Of a DNA stretch of 64,000 nucleotides, positions 27,597 to 35,892 are shown piece by piece. Position 1 is the first letter of the stretch; the number at the start of each line of letters is the position of its first letter. A program made the translations under genes and the position numbers. Under the pieces are notes generated by a model. The model did not search any database and was not told where the DNA came from. It saw nothing but the letters and a program-made list of their open reading frames with translations. This stretch comes from an uncultured Desulfobulbus sp. Its GTDB lineage: Bacteria; Desulfobacterota; Desulfobulbia; Desulfobulbales; Desulfobulbaceae. Location: assembly GCF_963664075.1 (NCBI RefSeq), contig NZ_OY760916.1, forward strand, positions 1,304,001 to 1,368,000. Reading direction: 5' to 3'.

Positions 27597-28501
27597 ATGA
27601 ACAAAGCCGAAATTAAACGATTCGAGTCCCTCTATGAACGCCACCTGCAAAAGCTTGCGCTACAAGGGAAAAGCGCCAAAACAATAGATGCTTATGGCCG
27701 AGCTGTGCGTCGACTGGTCTCATATTTCGATTGTTGCCCCGACAAGCTCAGCGTGCAAGAGCTGGAAGAGTACTTTGCCAAATTGGTCAAGGGGTACTCT
27801 TGGAGCACAGTCAAGCTGGACCGGCTCGGTCTCATGTTTTTCTGGAAACATGTTCTGGAGACGGATTGGCAGTGGCTCAACATCGTCAAAGCACCTGTCG
27901 TTAAAACCATTCCGGATATCCTGACCCGCGAAGAGATCGGCAGGATCATTCATGGCTGCCGGGAGCTCCGCTATCGCGTCTTTCTCTTCACCACCTATTC
28001 CATGGGGCTTCGCCTGGAAGAGGCTTTGTCTCTTCAGGTCGGTGATATCGATACCGGCCATATGAAGGTCCATATCCGTCGCGGTAAGGGGCATAAAGAT
28101 CGTCTTGTCCCGTTGCCGAACCGCACCTTGGAAGCGTTACGCCTGCTCTGGCGTGAACACCAGCACCCGAAGTTGTTGTTTCCCAATTACCGGGGATCAA
28201 TGGAAACGATCCGACAGGCGACAAACCACATGAATAATGGCGGTGCTCAGCAGGCCATGAAGGCCGTTGTCACCTCCTGTGGAATTAAAAAAAAGTCTCG
28301 ATCCACAGCCTTCGCCACAGCTTCGCTACCCACCTGCTCGAGTCCGGCCTGAGCCTAAGGCATATCCAGGCTCTGCTGGGGCATGCCAGCCCCACGACTA
28401 CTGCCCGTTACACTCATCTCACCGATGTTGCCGAACTGGATAGCCAGGCAACGATCAATGCCTTGGTCAACTCACTGCAACTCAATCCGGCAGGGAGATA
28501 A
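27597..28501 (+). CDS. tyrosine recombinase, probably produced by -1 frameshift
   Basis: An XerD-like site-specific recombinase. The zero frame (from 27597, AAGGAG six bases upstream) gives an N-terminal SAM-like domain and the first catalytic Arg139 in [10 protein letters not shown], then stops early at 28352 after out-of-frame residues. Moving to the -1 frame at eight As (28287-28294) gives the rest: [15 protein letters not shown] (His, Arg), [16 protein letters not shown] (His, catalytic Tyr) and a stop at 28499-28501. The junction is an A AAA AAG heptamer in the right phase at 28289-28295, the classic -1 slippery site of insertion sequences. The fused product is 301 residues, normal for the family. 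A simple indel in the A run is the alternative. Confidence 0.82.
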
Positions 28502-28503
28502 CT

Positions 28504-29553
28504 ATGGACCTGGCCACTCTTGTTCACCAATATTATGATGTCTTCATGGCGCGGTTCGGCAAAACCATCCTGCCAGAACAACGCAAGGCCCTTGATGCGA
28601 TTCTCCGTTGCCGAACGCCTGCTTCCGGGGAACTCTACGTGCAGTGCCCTGACTGCCATCATGGCCAATGGCGGCCTCTCTCCTGTGGTAACCGCCATTG
28701 CCCGCGCTGCCAAAATCACCTGACCAGTCTCTGGATCGACAAACAACGGGAAAAGCTCCTGCCTGTGCCCTATTTCATGGTGACCTTTACCTTGCCCTAT
28801 CAGCTGCGTTCGTTGGCTTATCGTTACCAGGGAGAGGTCTATTCGCTCATGTTCCGGTGTGCTGCCGAAGTCCTGCGTTCATTCGCCCGCAATGCAAAAT
28901 CTTTGGGCGCCGAGATCGGCATGACCATGGTCCTGCACACCCATTCAAGGAGATTGGAATTTCACCCGCATATCCACGTCCTGATCCCTGGAGGTGGCAT
29001 TGACCAACAGGCTCGGGTTTGGAAAAAGCTATCGGGGAAATATCTCTTCAACGGTTTTGCCTTGGCCAAAGCCTTTCGCGGTAAGTTCCTGGCCGGAGCA
29101 GATGCTATCGGCTTGCGGATCACAGACAAAGTTCCGAAAAAATGGGTTGTCCACTGCGACCATATGGGCACCGGCGCACCGGCCTTAAAATACCTCGCAA
29201 GGTATTTGTACCGAGGCGTGATTGGAGAAAAAAACATCATTGCCAATACCAACGGCGAAGTAACCTTTAGGTACCGGGACAGCGCTACCGGGACAATGCA
29301 GAAGAGGACGCTTAGGGGAGAAGAGTTTCTGCGTCTGCTTCTTCAACATGTCTTGCCAAACGGGTTTAGGCGGCTGCGCGAATATGGATTTCTGCACGGG
29401 AATGCCAAGAAAATCCGTATGCTGGTCCAGTTGGTCCTGCACGTCGTTATCAGGCCGCAGCCGCCTCGCCCCCGACCAGTGTTTGCCTGCCCTCACTGCA
29501 ATCAACCGATGCGCATTGTGTGCTTTAGAAATTCTTACCGCCAACCCGGGTAA
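28504..29553 (+). CDS. IS91 family (HUH/Y2) transposase
   Basis: A 349-residue rolling-circle transposase that begins two bases after the recombinase stop. The N-terminal zinc-binding domain has Cys36, 48, 51, 61, 66 and 69. The HUH metal motif is at 154-158 (HPHIH) within LEFHPHIHVLIPGGG. The tyrosine motif YxxxY is at Tyr230 and Tyr234 (KYLARYLYRG). These enzymes nick and move single-stranded DNA without DDE chemistry. The C-terminus is intact and ends with a CPHCNQPMRIV zinc-knuckle-like segment. Confidence 0.92.
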   Translation: MDLATLVHQYYDVFMARFGKTILPEQRKALDAILRCRTPASGELYVQCPDCHHGQWRPLSCGNRHCPRCQNHLTSLWIDKQREKLLPVPYFMVTFTLPYQLRSLAYRYQGEVYSLMFRCAAEVLRSFARNAKSLGAEIGMTMVLHTHSRRLEFHPHIHVLIPGGGIDQQARVWKKLSGKYLFNGFALAKAFRGKFLAGADAIGLRITDKVPKKWVVHCDHMGTGAPALKYLARYLYRGVIGEKNIIANTNGEVTFRYRDSATGTMQKRTLRGEEFLRLLLQHVLPNGFRRLREYGFLHGNAKKIRMLVQLVLHVVIRPQPPRPRPVFACPHCNQPMRIVCFRNSYRQPG

Positions 29554-29671
29554 CCTTTAAGCGAGACGCCGCTTCACCGTCAAGAAGACCACGGGAGGAA
29601 AACTCTTTTATGAGCAGCGAGCCGCTTTTTAACGCCAGATACAGGCGAATGCATTCCTACGTCCTGCGTTC

Positions 29672-29694
29672 AGCACTACCATTCTGGTAGTGCT
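29672..29694. repeat. perfect hairpin in the 3' end of the IS91-like element
   Basis: AGCACTACCA (29672-29681) and TGGTAGTGCT (29685-29694) form a 10-bp perfect stem with a 3-base loop. A second dyad with arms at 29753-29765 and 29786-29797 is nearer the right border. Such subterminal hairpins are common at IS91-type ends; the first might also end transposase transcription. Confidence 0.55.
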
Positions 29695-29812
29695 TCCAGT
29701 ATATTCCAGAGCAATATTTATTTCCTTTGAGAGGCCGGGCTTGTCCAACCCCGGATAAGATTGTGGTTCGTTCGTGCCTCACTCACACAATCTATCCTTA
29801 TTCGTTCGGCTG

Positions 29813-30933
29813 GTTGAGCCATGGTGGCTGTCATCGGACTCGATTGTTATTGTTGCGGTTCCTGAATAATTGGCAGTCGGGGTAAAGGTCATAGCGCCAA
29901 GTGCAACATTGACGTCAGGTAAGCTACCTGAAAATCTCATAAGGGCATCATCTATGCCATCGCCGCTGAAAAAGGATAACCCTGCTGTGCTCAGTGAGAT
30001 GGTTCCGTTGGTGACGGTGATATTAACCGTCTGCCCATCTCCGTTGCTGTCGCTGATCCTGATGGTATCATAAAAGCTGTTGTCGCTGCTATTTATAACG
30101 AAATAGGGCTCTGACGGGAGAACGATGTAGGGAATTCCACTGGTAGGACAGCTTCCCCATTGGGGCTGCAGGTCGCTGTTTTTTGAAAAACCAGAAAGAT
30201 ATTCAAAGTAATCTGGTATCGTGGGGATCATGCCCACACACCAACTACTGAGATTTTGGTTGAAGCTAGAGGCTTGGTAGAACATCCAGCTCATGTCAGT
30301 AACCGACGAAGTATCCCATTGTCCGAGATTTTGATTAAAATCGGTTGCACCATAGAACATTGTCGCCATATTGGTCACAGAAGAGGTGTCCCAGTTTCCA
30401 ATATCCTGGTTAAAGGCTTTTGCGCCGGAAAACATCCAGCTCATGTCAGTAACCGACGAAGTATCCCAGTTTCCGATGTTTTGATTAAAATCGGTTGCAC
30501 CATAGAACATTGATGCCATATCGGTCACAGAGGAGGTGTCCCAATTTCCGATATCCTGGTTAAAAGCTTCTGCGCCATAAAACATCCAACTCATATTGGT
30601 TACCGCAGTAGTATCCCAGCTACTGATGTCCTGGTTAAATGATGGGGCACCAAGAAACATCATGACCATATATGTCATGTCGCTGGTACAGGCCTGAGCG
30701 GGCTCGATACTCCCCCCTGAAGTGGTGAGCTCTGCCTTGCTGCCAATCTTGGTATAGACAATCCCGTTGACGGTTCCAGTGTCTCCAACTGCAGCATTGG
30801 GGCATTTGATGGTTACACCGTTGGTATCGAGAAAGAAGTCTGCATCTGCACCAAACAGGTTGCCAGTGCAGACGAGCGTCATCACCATTATCCATGTTAA
30901 TTGCGAGCATCCCATGAAAATAGTACCTTTCAT
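29813..30933 (-). pseudogene. 5' part of split BspA-like surface-protein gene
   Basis: The start is ATG 30933 with AAAGGAC upstream; an in-frame TTG lies at 30939. A signal peptide (ends near NLFGA) precedes the first module: [19 protein letters not shown], then about six 25-residue BspA repeats, a WCVGMIP cap and a beta-sandwich ([13 protein letters not shown] to [10 protein letters not shown]). At GGCTCAAC the gene runs into the mobile element, which adds [13 protein letters not shown] residues and a stop at 29779. The remaining product would be an exported 384-residue fragment without the C-terminal tail. Joined to 24599-27506 it makes a 1342-residue, three-module adhesin-like surface protein. 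Confidence 0.87.
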
Positions 30934-31013
30934 AAGCAAGTCCTTTGTGAGGATAAATGGGAATGGTTGTTGTTAAGTTATTTTGTATAAATATGTAGAT
31001 ATGTAAATTTTTC

Positions 31014-31045
31014 TGCAGCTACCATAGAATGGAGCAGCAGTCAAT
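31014..31045 (-). promoter_or_regulatory. upstream motif shared with the secreted-protein gene at 33680
   Basis: On the plus strand TGCAGCTACCATAGA (31014-31028) is followed by CAGTCAAT (31038-31045). The same two blocks at identical 24-base offset lie at 34524-34555, upstream of the other minus-strand secreted-protein gene. Read in gene direction it begins ATTGACTG, which offers a -35-like TTGACT. The motif lies about 80 bases upstream of the surface-protein start. A common promoter or activator site is likely. Confidence 0.5.
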
Positions 31046-31210
31046 AGAACTGAGGTTTTGCTCGATTGTTTTTGATCAATGCTGTTCCGCTTGGACAAAA
31101 AAGAATTTTGTATGCGGTTTTTGCTTCCCCGACTCAATCTAGAGCGCTAAAGTCCTCCTTTTCTCTTCCACCCGGCAGAAAATTGCTGGTTACCTGTGAC
31201 CACTGATCCA

Positions 31211-32107
31211 ATGAAAAAGAGTGTGCAAAAACAAGAGGGGATACCTGGGGCATGGTTAGTGTTGTCCGCCGCTGTGCTTTGGGGAACCACCGGTACGGCC
31301 CAGGCCTTTTCCCCTGCTGGCTTTGATCCCAAGGTAATAGGGGCGCTACGCCTGCTGATTGGCGGCCTGGCACTGTTGGCTTTAGCGCTGTCGCGCCGAG
31401 AGTTGGGGAAACTTTCTGATTGGAATACAACACTCGTCTTTTGGGCTGCGGTCTTTACCGCCCTCTACCAGATGTGTTTTTTTGCGGCTGTCTCCAAAAC
31501 CGGAGTAGCCGTTGGCACCATTGTCGGTATTGGGAGCGCGCCTGTTTGTGGTGGTCTGCTGGGGCGTTTTTTTTGCGGTGAGTCGTTAAATCTTCGCTGG
31601 TATTGGGCTACGTTGCTGGCTCTCTGCGGCTGTATTCTACTGAGCCTGCAGAGTGGGGCGGTGAAGGTCGATATGCTGGGGATAGTTCTGGCGCTAGGGG
31701 CTGGTGCTTCCTATGCCATCTATTCACTGATGATCAAAGGGCTCTTGGAAGATCATTCCCCCAATGCCGTCATGGCCCTGGTCGTCTGTGGGGGAGCTAT
31801 ACTGCTGAGCCCGGCGCTGTATCATGTGGACCTGAATTGGCTTGTGCAACCACGGGCCATTGGGGTGGTGCTGCATCTTGGCATTGCCACCATGGCTCTG
31901 TCGTACTGGCTTTTTGCGCGTGGCCTGCACAAGGTGCCGCTTTCGACCACCATTACCCTGTCTCTGGCCGAGCCCATGACCGCCGCCACTTTGGGAATCG
32001 TTGTGTTAGGGGAGCAACTGACTTCCACCGCCTTTGGGGGAATCAGCCTGATTTTTGTAGGTTTGGTTGTGCTTGTTTTCCGCAGGCCTGAGGGGATGAA
32101 GACGTGA
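31211..32107 (+). CDS. DMT family transporter (EamA domains)
   Basis: A 298-residue inner-membrane transporter with ten hydrophobic segments in two EamA repeats. The first repeat starts AWLVLSAAVLWGTTGTAQAF, the typical W-G-x-x motif, and the second GIVLALGAGASYAIYSLMIKGLL. The end of the second repeat (LSLAEPMTAATLGIVVLGEQLT) is a strong family signature. Members export amino acids, nucleotide-related or other metabolites; the substrate is not predictable. The start is uncertain: GTG 31196 and ATG 31211 both lack a clear ribosome-binding site. It follows no operon partner. Confidence 0.9.
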   Translation: MKKSVQKQEGIPGAWLVLSAAVLWGTTGTAQAFSPAGFDPKVIGALRLLIGGLALLALALSRRELGKLSDWNTTLVFWAAVFTALYQMCFFAAVSKTGVAVGTIVGIGSAPVCGGLLGRFFCGESLNLRWYWATLLALCGCILLSLQSGAVKVDMLGIVLALGAGASYAIYSLMIKGLLEDHSPNAVMALVVCGGAILLSPALYHVDLNWLVQPRAIGVVLHLGIATMALSYWLFARGLHKVPLSTTITLSLAEPMTAATLGIVVLGEQLTSTAFGGISLIFVGLVVLVFRRPEGMKT

Positions 32108-32456
32108 TTGTGTAAGCTACACGTTCGCAGGGGATTTGAATTTGCGGGGGTATCGGCCTGCTTGCCTTCGGGTGTATGTAAGCAGGCCGATGTCAGGTTG
32201 TGGGAGCATTCTTCATGTGCTTGTACAGGTTCGACAAGACGGATGCGTAAGCGATCACGGGGCACCGAATCTGCGGTGTTATCGGCCTGTTGGGTACCGA
32301 CATACGCTGCACAGGCCGATGCCTAGCTCGAAGGCACCCCGCAATCGCTTACAGGTACGAATATACGGGGGGCGTCCGAAGGTTACCCCCTGATCGGTTG
32401 TGCGAATGCTTGAATAGGCTTGTCACAAACTTTGAGTCTGATGCACTGGAGAATGC
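32108..32456. repeat. non-coding region with nested inverted repeats
   Basis: No convincing coding region is present. Two copies of a palindrome occur: ATCGGCCTGCTT (32152-32163) with AAGCAGGCCGAT (32180-32191), and ATCGGCCTGT (32281-32290) with ACAGGCCGAT (32311-32320). The second sits inside a longer stem of GTAAGCGAT (32247-32255) and ATCGCTTAC (32344-32352), extended by CGGGG/CCCCG pairs, making a hairpin of about 106 bases. Both copies are preceded by a similar GAAT(T/C)TGCGG block. A GTTGTG...GCTTGT segment is repeated near 32198 and 32397. It may be a REP-type repeat, a degenerate mobile end or a structured RNA. Confidence 0.6.
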
Positions 32457-33446
32457 TCAAGGATTAAGATCGGTGTTGCGCTTAATGAAAATGAAGAGTC
32501 CGTTTTCGTTTTCATTGGTATTACCTTCGCCCGCCATGATATTTTTCTGGGGATCGAGCTGCATGGTAAAGTTTGTGGTTGTGGCATCGGAATCGGTCAG
32601 TGAACCAGTGATTTTCCCAGAGTCGTCGACCTGCAGGGTACCATTGGTGAATGTGTATACCGGCCCCTCGGAGCTGTTGAGTGTGCCGCTGGTGAGCACG
32701 CCGGAGCTGTTGAGTGATATGACACCGTCCCAGGTGTGATTGCCCTCCAGGTCAGAGCCGGATAAAAACCATTGCCCTTCCAGGTTGTTCAGGGTGACAC
32801 CAGTCGATTTTTTGATGAAAACAAAGAGTCCGTTTTCATTTTCATTGGTATTGCCTTCGCCCGCCATGAAGTTTTTCTGGGGATCGAGCTGCATGGTAAA
32901 GTTTGTGGTTGTGGCATCGGAATCGGTCAGTGAACCAGTGATTTTCCCAGAGTCGTCGACCTGCAGGGTGCCACTGGTGAATGTGTATACCGGTCCCTCG
33001 GAACTGTTGAGTGTGCCGCTGGTGAGCACGCCGGAGCTGTTGAGAGTTATGTCTCCGTCCCAGGTGTGATTGCCTTCCAGGTCAGAGCCGGATAAAAACC
33101 ATTGCCCTTCCAGGTTGTTCAGGGTGACACCAGTCGATTTTTTGATGAAAACAAAGAGTCCGTTTTCGTTTTCATTGGTGTTACCTTCGCCCGCCATGAT
33201 ATTTTTCTGGGGATCGAGCTGCATGGTAAAGTTTGTGGTTGTGGCATCGGAATCAATCAATGACCCCGTGATCTTCCCTGCTTCATCGGCCTGCAGGTTT
33301 CCAGCGGTGAATGTGTATACCGGTCCCTCGGAGCTGTTGAGTGTGCCGCTGGTGAGCAGGCCGAAGCTGTTGAGTGTCACTGCACCATCCCAGGTGTGAT
33401 TGCCTTCCAGGTCAGAGCCGGATAAAAACCATTCTCCTTCAAGATT
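32457..33446. repeat. three tandem 330-bp coding repeats
   Basis: Units 33117-33446, 32787-33116 and 32457-32786 are each exactly 330 bp and differ at few positions, with no length change. The third unit ends the gene with its own stop. The first unit is the most diverged. Confidence 0.9.
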
Positions 33447-33578
33447 TGCTGCCGCTTTTTCCTGCGTTAAAAGCAGGGAAAGGATTGGAGGCATGCTCGT
33501 AAGAGCATGTGAGGGGTGAGAGTAGGTTGTCAGGAGAGCAAATGCAGCGAGAAGAAAGAGTTTGAAGAATGTTTTCAT
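32457..33578 (-). CDS. secreted protein of three 110-residue repeats
   Basis: A 373-residue exported protein; start ATG 33578 (in-frame GTG at 33587 is possible). A signal peptide ends near SHA (residues 23-25). Then comes a short proline/leucine segment MPPILSLLLTQEK (29-41), and exactly three repeats of 110 residues starting NLEG(E/Q)WFLSGSDLEGNH and ending GLF(V/I)FIK(K/R). Each repeat looks like a beta-rich, lipocalin- or META-like module, with a QLDPQKN(I/F)MAGEGNT segment. Their DNA is nearly identical, implying recent amplification. No family is recognised. It lies among other surface-protein genes. Confidence 0.87.
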   Translation of the reverse strand: MKTFFKLFLLAAFALLTTYSHPSHALTSMPPILSLLLTQEKAAANLEGEWFLSGSDLEGNHTWDGAVTLNSFGLLTSGTLNSSEGPVYTFTAGNLQADEAGKITGSLIDSDATTTNFTMQLDPQKNIMAGEGNTNENENGLFVFIKKSTGVTLNNLEGQWFLSGSDLEGNHTWDGDITLNSSGVLTSGTLNSSEGPVYTFTSGTLQVDDSGKITGSLTDSDATTTNFTMQLDPQKNFMAGEGNTNENENGLFVFIKKSTGVTLNNLEGQWFLSGSDLEGNHTWDGVISLNSSGVLTSGTLNSSEGPVYTFTNGTLQVDDSGKITGSLTDSDATTTNFTMQLDPQKNIMAGEGNTNENENGLFIFIKRNTDLNP

Positions 33579-33679
33579 GTATTCCACGTATGGAAAAGAT
33601 TTTTGGGAGGATGAGCGAAGAAGTCTGCTTGATTTTACCTTATACAGCAGGAGGTCTTTGAGCGCTCAAGGTTGCGGGG

Positions 33680-34423
33680 TTATTTCAGCAACAGCAGGTT
33701 GATTCCAGGGGTAAGGTTTGAAACGGTGTCGGTGGGGATGACGTAATTGACTAAATTTATGACTCTACTCTGAACAATATCGTCTTGAAAGGAACCGCAT
33801 GTGAACAAACAGCCATCATAGTTTTCTGGTGATTCGCTTGCACGTTCAATTTTAACGATACCTATCCCTTGGGCTAACCAAATATTTTCTATATAGTCTC
33901 CGCCCCCGCCGTGTATTTCCAGCTTTATTTTAAGCGTGTTACTGAAATTTCCCGCAGGTACCGTGATATCTTCCAGCTTTTCCAAAGTCGAGTTTATCGT
34001 AATTTCCGGTTCGCCATTTTCTCCGGCAGGGGTGTGGGAAGAGACGGTATCGCCAACATGCATCGTGCCCGAGGCTATTTGAAAGGGAACAGCGGGGAAA
34101 TCGTTATATTCCTGGGTGGCTGGGGTGTATGAACCGATAATCAATATGCCGTTGATGCCACTGTATGCAAACAGAACTAACTCATCATATTCCCTAGCAT
34201 CAATGAACGCCTGGCCGCTGTAGGAACCAAAGGTATGTGTGTCCGCACCGACGGCAAAGAGATTGTGGTCATAGGCCAAGACGGTTCCTTGCTTGAGAGG
34301 AAAATACTGCGACATCGTATATGCAGAAGCGTTTCCAGCTGAGAGCAGAGCGCACATACAAGAGAGGAGAAAAAGAGCAACGAGCAGAGGGCTGGTGTGG
34401 TCCTGAGTAGAATGGTTTTTCAT
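33680..34423 (-). CDS. secreted protein of unknown function with leucine-rich C-terminal tail
   Basis: A 247-residue exported protein. ATG 34423 has AAGGGAG four bases upstream. The signal peptide (LLVALFLLSCMCALLSAGNASA) ends near residue 34. The mature part is beta-rich, with QYFPLKQGTVLAYDHNLF near the start, VPAGNFSNTLKIKLE and YIENIWLAQGIGIVKIE; this is the pattern of lipoprotein-like beta-sheet proteins often annotated as hypothetical. It ends TPGINLLLLK. No family is recognised. Its upstream region shares a two-block motif with the BspA-like gene, suggesting common control. Confidence 0.8.
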   Translation of the reverse strand: MKNHSTQDHTSPLLVALFLLSCMCALLSAGNASAYTMSQYFPLKQGTVLAYDHNLFAVGADTHTFGSYSGQAFIDAREYDELVLFAYSGINGILIIGSYTPATQEYNDFPAVPFQIASGTMHVGDTVSSHTPAGENGEPEITINSTLEKLEDITVPAGNFSNTLKIKLEIHGGGGDYIENIWLAQGIGIVKIERASESPENYDGCLFTCGSFQDDIVQSRVINLVNYVIPTDTVSNLTPGINLLLLK

Positions 34424-34523
34424 GTTTCTCCCTTGTTGTTTTTTATACAATTTTCCGTTAGTGGTTGTCTGAGGGAAAGAATGAATTCATTGATGTATGT
34501 CATAGGTCTGTATTTATCAATAA

Positions 34524-34555
34524 TGCAGCTACCATAGATGGGTATATCAGTCAAT
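34524..34555 (-). promoter_or_regulatory. upstream motif shared with the BspA-like gene
   Basis: TGCAGCTACCATAGA (34524-34538) and CAGTCAAT (34548-34555) match the blocks at 31014-31045 with the same spacing; 27 of 33 positions agree. It lies about 100 bases upstream of the secreted-protein start at 34423. It is likely to be a promoter or regulator site for a set of surface-protein genes. Confidence 0.5.
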
Positions 34556-34706
34556 ATATCAAAATCGTGGTACCTGATCATATTTTGTACAAAGTCAGTG
34601 GAATACTCCAAAATGTGCAAGCAGCAGGCGGGGGCAATGAAAGAGGCTACAGTGTTCTGCCACTTTCCGATCACTGATTCAGAGGGAATATAACCGCATA
34701 ACGACA

Positions 34707-35876
34707 ATGAAATCTGAAACACAAGAAACCACAGCATCTTTCCAGGCAGAAAAGGTTTTACTCCTTTCGTTTTGCCATTTTGTCCATGACATCTATTCAG
34801 CCTTTCTTGCGCCACTCCTGCCATTTCTTATTGAGAAATTTGCCCTCTCGCTGACCCAGGCGGGGCTCCTCTCCACGGTCATGCAGCTGCCAGCACTCTT
34901 CAATGCCCATATCGGCAAGCTGGCGGATCGAATGAGTGTGCGCTACTTTATCATTCTGGCCCCCTCGTTGACCGCCATTCCCATGTCACTTCTGGGGCTC
35001 GCCCCCAGTTATGGTTTGCTGCTCCTGCTTGTCTTTTGTGCCGGTATCTCCGTGTCGCTTTTCCATGTACCGGCTCCGGTGATGGTCTATAAGGTTTCCG
35101 GTGCTAAAGCGGGCAGGGGAATGAGTTTTTATATGACAGGTGGGGAACTCGCGCGGGCCTTGGGACCACTGGCTATTATCGGTGCGGTTTCGCTGCTGGG
35201 CTTTGATGGCTATTACCCAGTGATGCTGGTTGGGCTTTTGGTGTCGGTGATGATGTTCTACAAATTTAAGGACATCCCCATCTCGGTTCCCGATAAAAAA
35301 GGGAGTTCTATCCGCGAAACCTGTCGGGAACTTAGAGCAATACTGATGCCGTTGAGTGGCATTCTCGTTGTGCGGGGCTGCATGCACGCCTGTCTGTCTG
35401 CCTTCCTGCCACTGTTTATCATGCAGAAAACCCACAATGTCTGGCTTGCCGGTATCGCTCTGTCCTCTTTTGAGGCGGCCGGTGTTGTTGGGATCTTGAC
35501 CGTGGGCAGTCTCAGTGATCGATTTGGCAGAAAAAATCTCTTGATCTGGTGTCTGGTGGTGGCGCCCTTTTCTCTGCTGGGATTCATCTACACCCACGGT
35601 ATACCCCAGCTGTGCATTCTCCTGGTGACTGGATTTTTTCTTCTTTCCACCACCCCGGTCATGCTGGCCATGATCCAGGAGGCCTCAAAAGAAGGTTCCT
35701 CTTCGGCAAATGGGGTCTTTATGATGATGAGCTTTTTGGCCCGATCAGCTGTTGTGGTGCTGGTTGGTTTTGTAGGGGATTTGTTGGGACTGGAGAGAAC
35801 CTTTTTGCTGTGCGCCCTTACTGGGCTCTTGGGAATTCCTTTGATTTTTACTTTACCTGGTTCAGGGAAGGAATAA
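34707..35876 (+). CDS. MFS transporter, fosmidomycin-resistance (Fsr)-like
   Basis: A 389-residue inner-membrane protein with twelve predicted helices. FCHFVHDIYSAFLAPLLPFLIEKF at the start and GKLADRMSVRYFIIL, the loop 2-3 motif, are typical of the Fsr branch of the major facilitator superfamily. A second half-motif GSLSDRFGRKNLL follows the sixth helix. These transporters export drugs or metabolites by proton antiport; the natural substrate here is unknown. Start ATG 34707 lacks a strong ribosome-binding site. A TCACTGATTCAGAGG motif copy lies just upstream (34671-34685). Confidence 0.88.
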   Translation: MKSETQETTASFQAEKVLLLSFCHFVHDIYSAFLAPLLPFLIEKFALSLTQAGLLSTVMQLPALFNAHIGKLADRMSVRYFIILAPSLTAIPMSLLGLAPSYGLLLLLVFCAGISVSLFHVPAPVMVYKVSGAKAGRGMSFYMTGGELARALGPLAIIGAVSLLGFDGYYPVMLVGLLVSVMMFYKFKDIPISVPDKKGSSIRETCRELRAILMPLSGILVVRGCMHACLSAFLPLFIMQKTHNVWLAGIALSSFEAAGVVGILTVGSLSDRFGRKNLLIWCLVVAPFSLLGFIYTHGIPQLCILLVTGFFLLSTTPVMLAMIQEASKEGSSSANGVFMMMSFLARSAVVVLVGFVGDLLGLERTFLLCALTGLLGIPLIFTLPGSGKE

Positions 35877-35892
35877 ATTAAGTTACTTCAAA

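Larger units (their letters stand above)
27507..29816. mobile_element. 2.3-kb integrase plus IS91-like element splitting a surface-protein gene
   Basis: The element occupies 27511-29812 and is bounded by GTTG at 27507-27510 and 29813-29816. Removing it together with one GTTG copy joins 29813 to 27506 and gives one uninterrupted frame of 1343 codons, so the borders are well supported. The left end carries a GCCGC/GCGGC mini-hairpin (27517-27529). The right end has a 10-bp hairpin at 29672-29694 and a longer dyad at 29753-29797. It encodes a tyrosine recombinase and an HUH transposase in the same direction, two bases apart. Some IS91-family elements are known to carry an integrase gene like this. 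Subterminal hairpins and few duplicated bases fit rolling-circle-type insertion. Confidence 0.88.

Noticed and set aside
32111..32425. Integron attC sites
   Set aside because: The palindromes lack the conserved RYYYAAC and GTTRRRY boxes, and there is no cassette structure; the tyrosine recombinase nearby is part of a different element.
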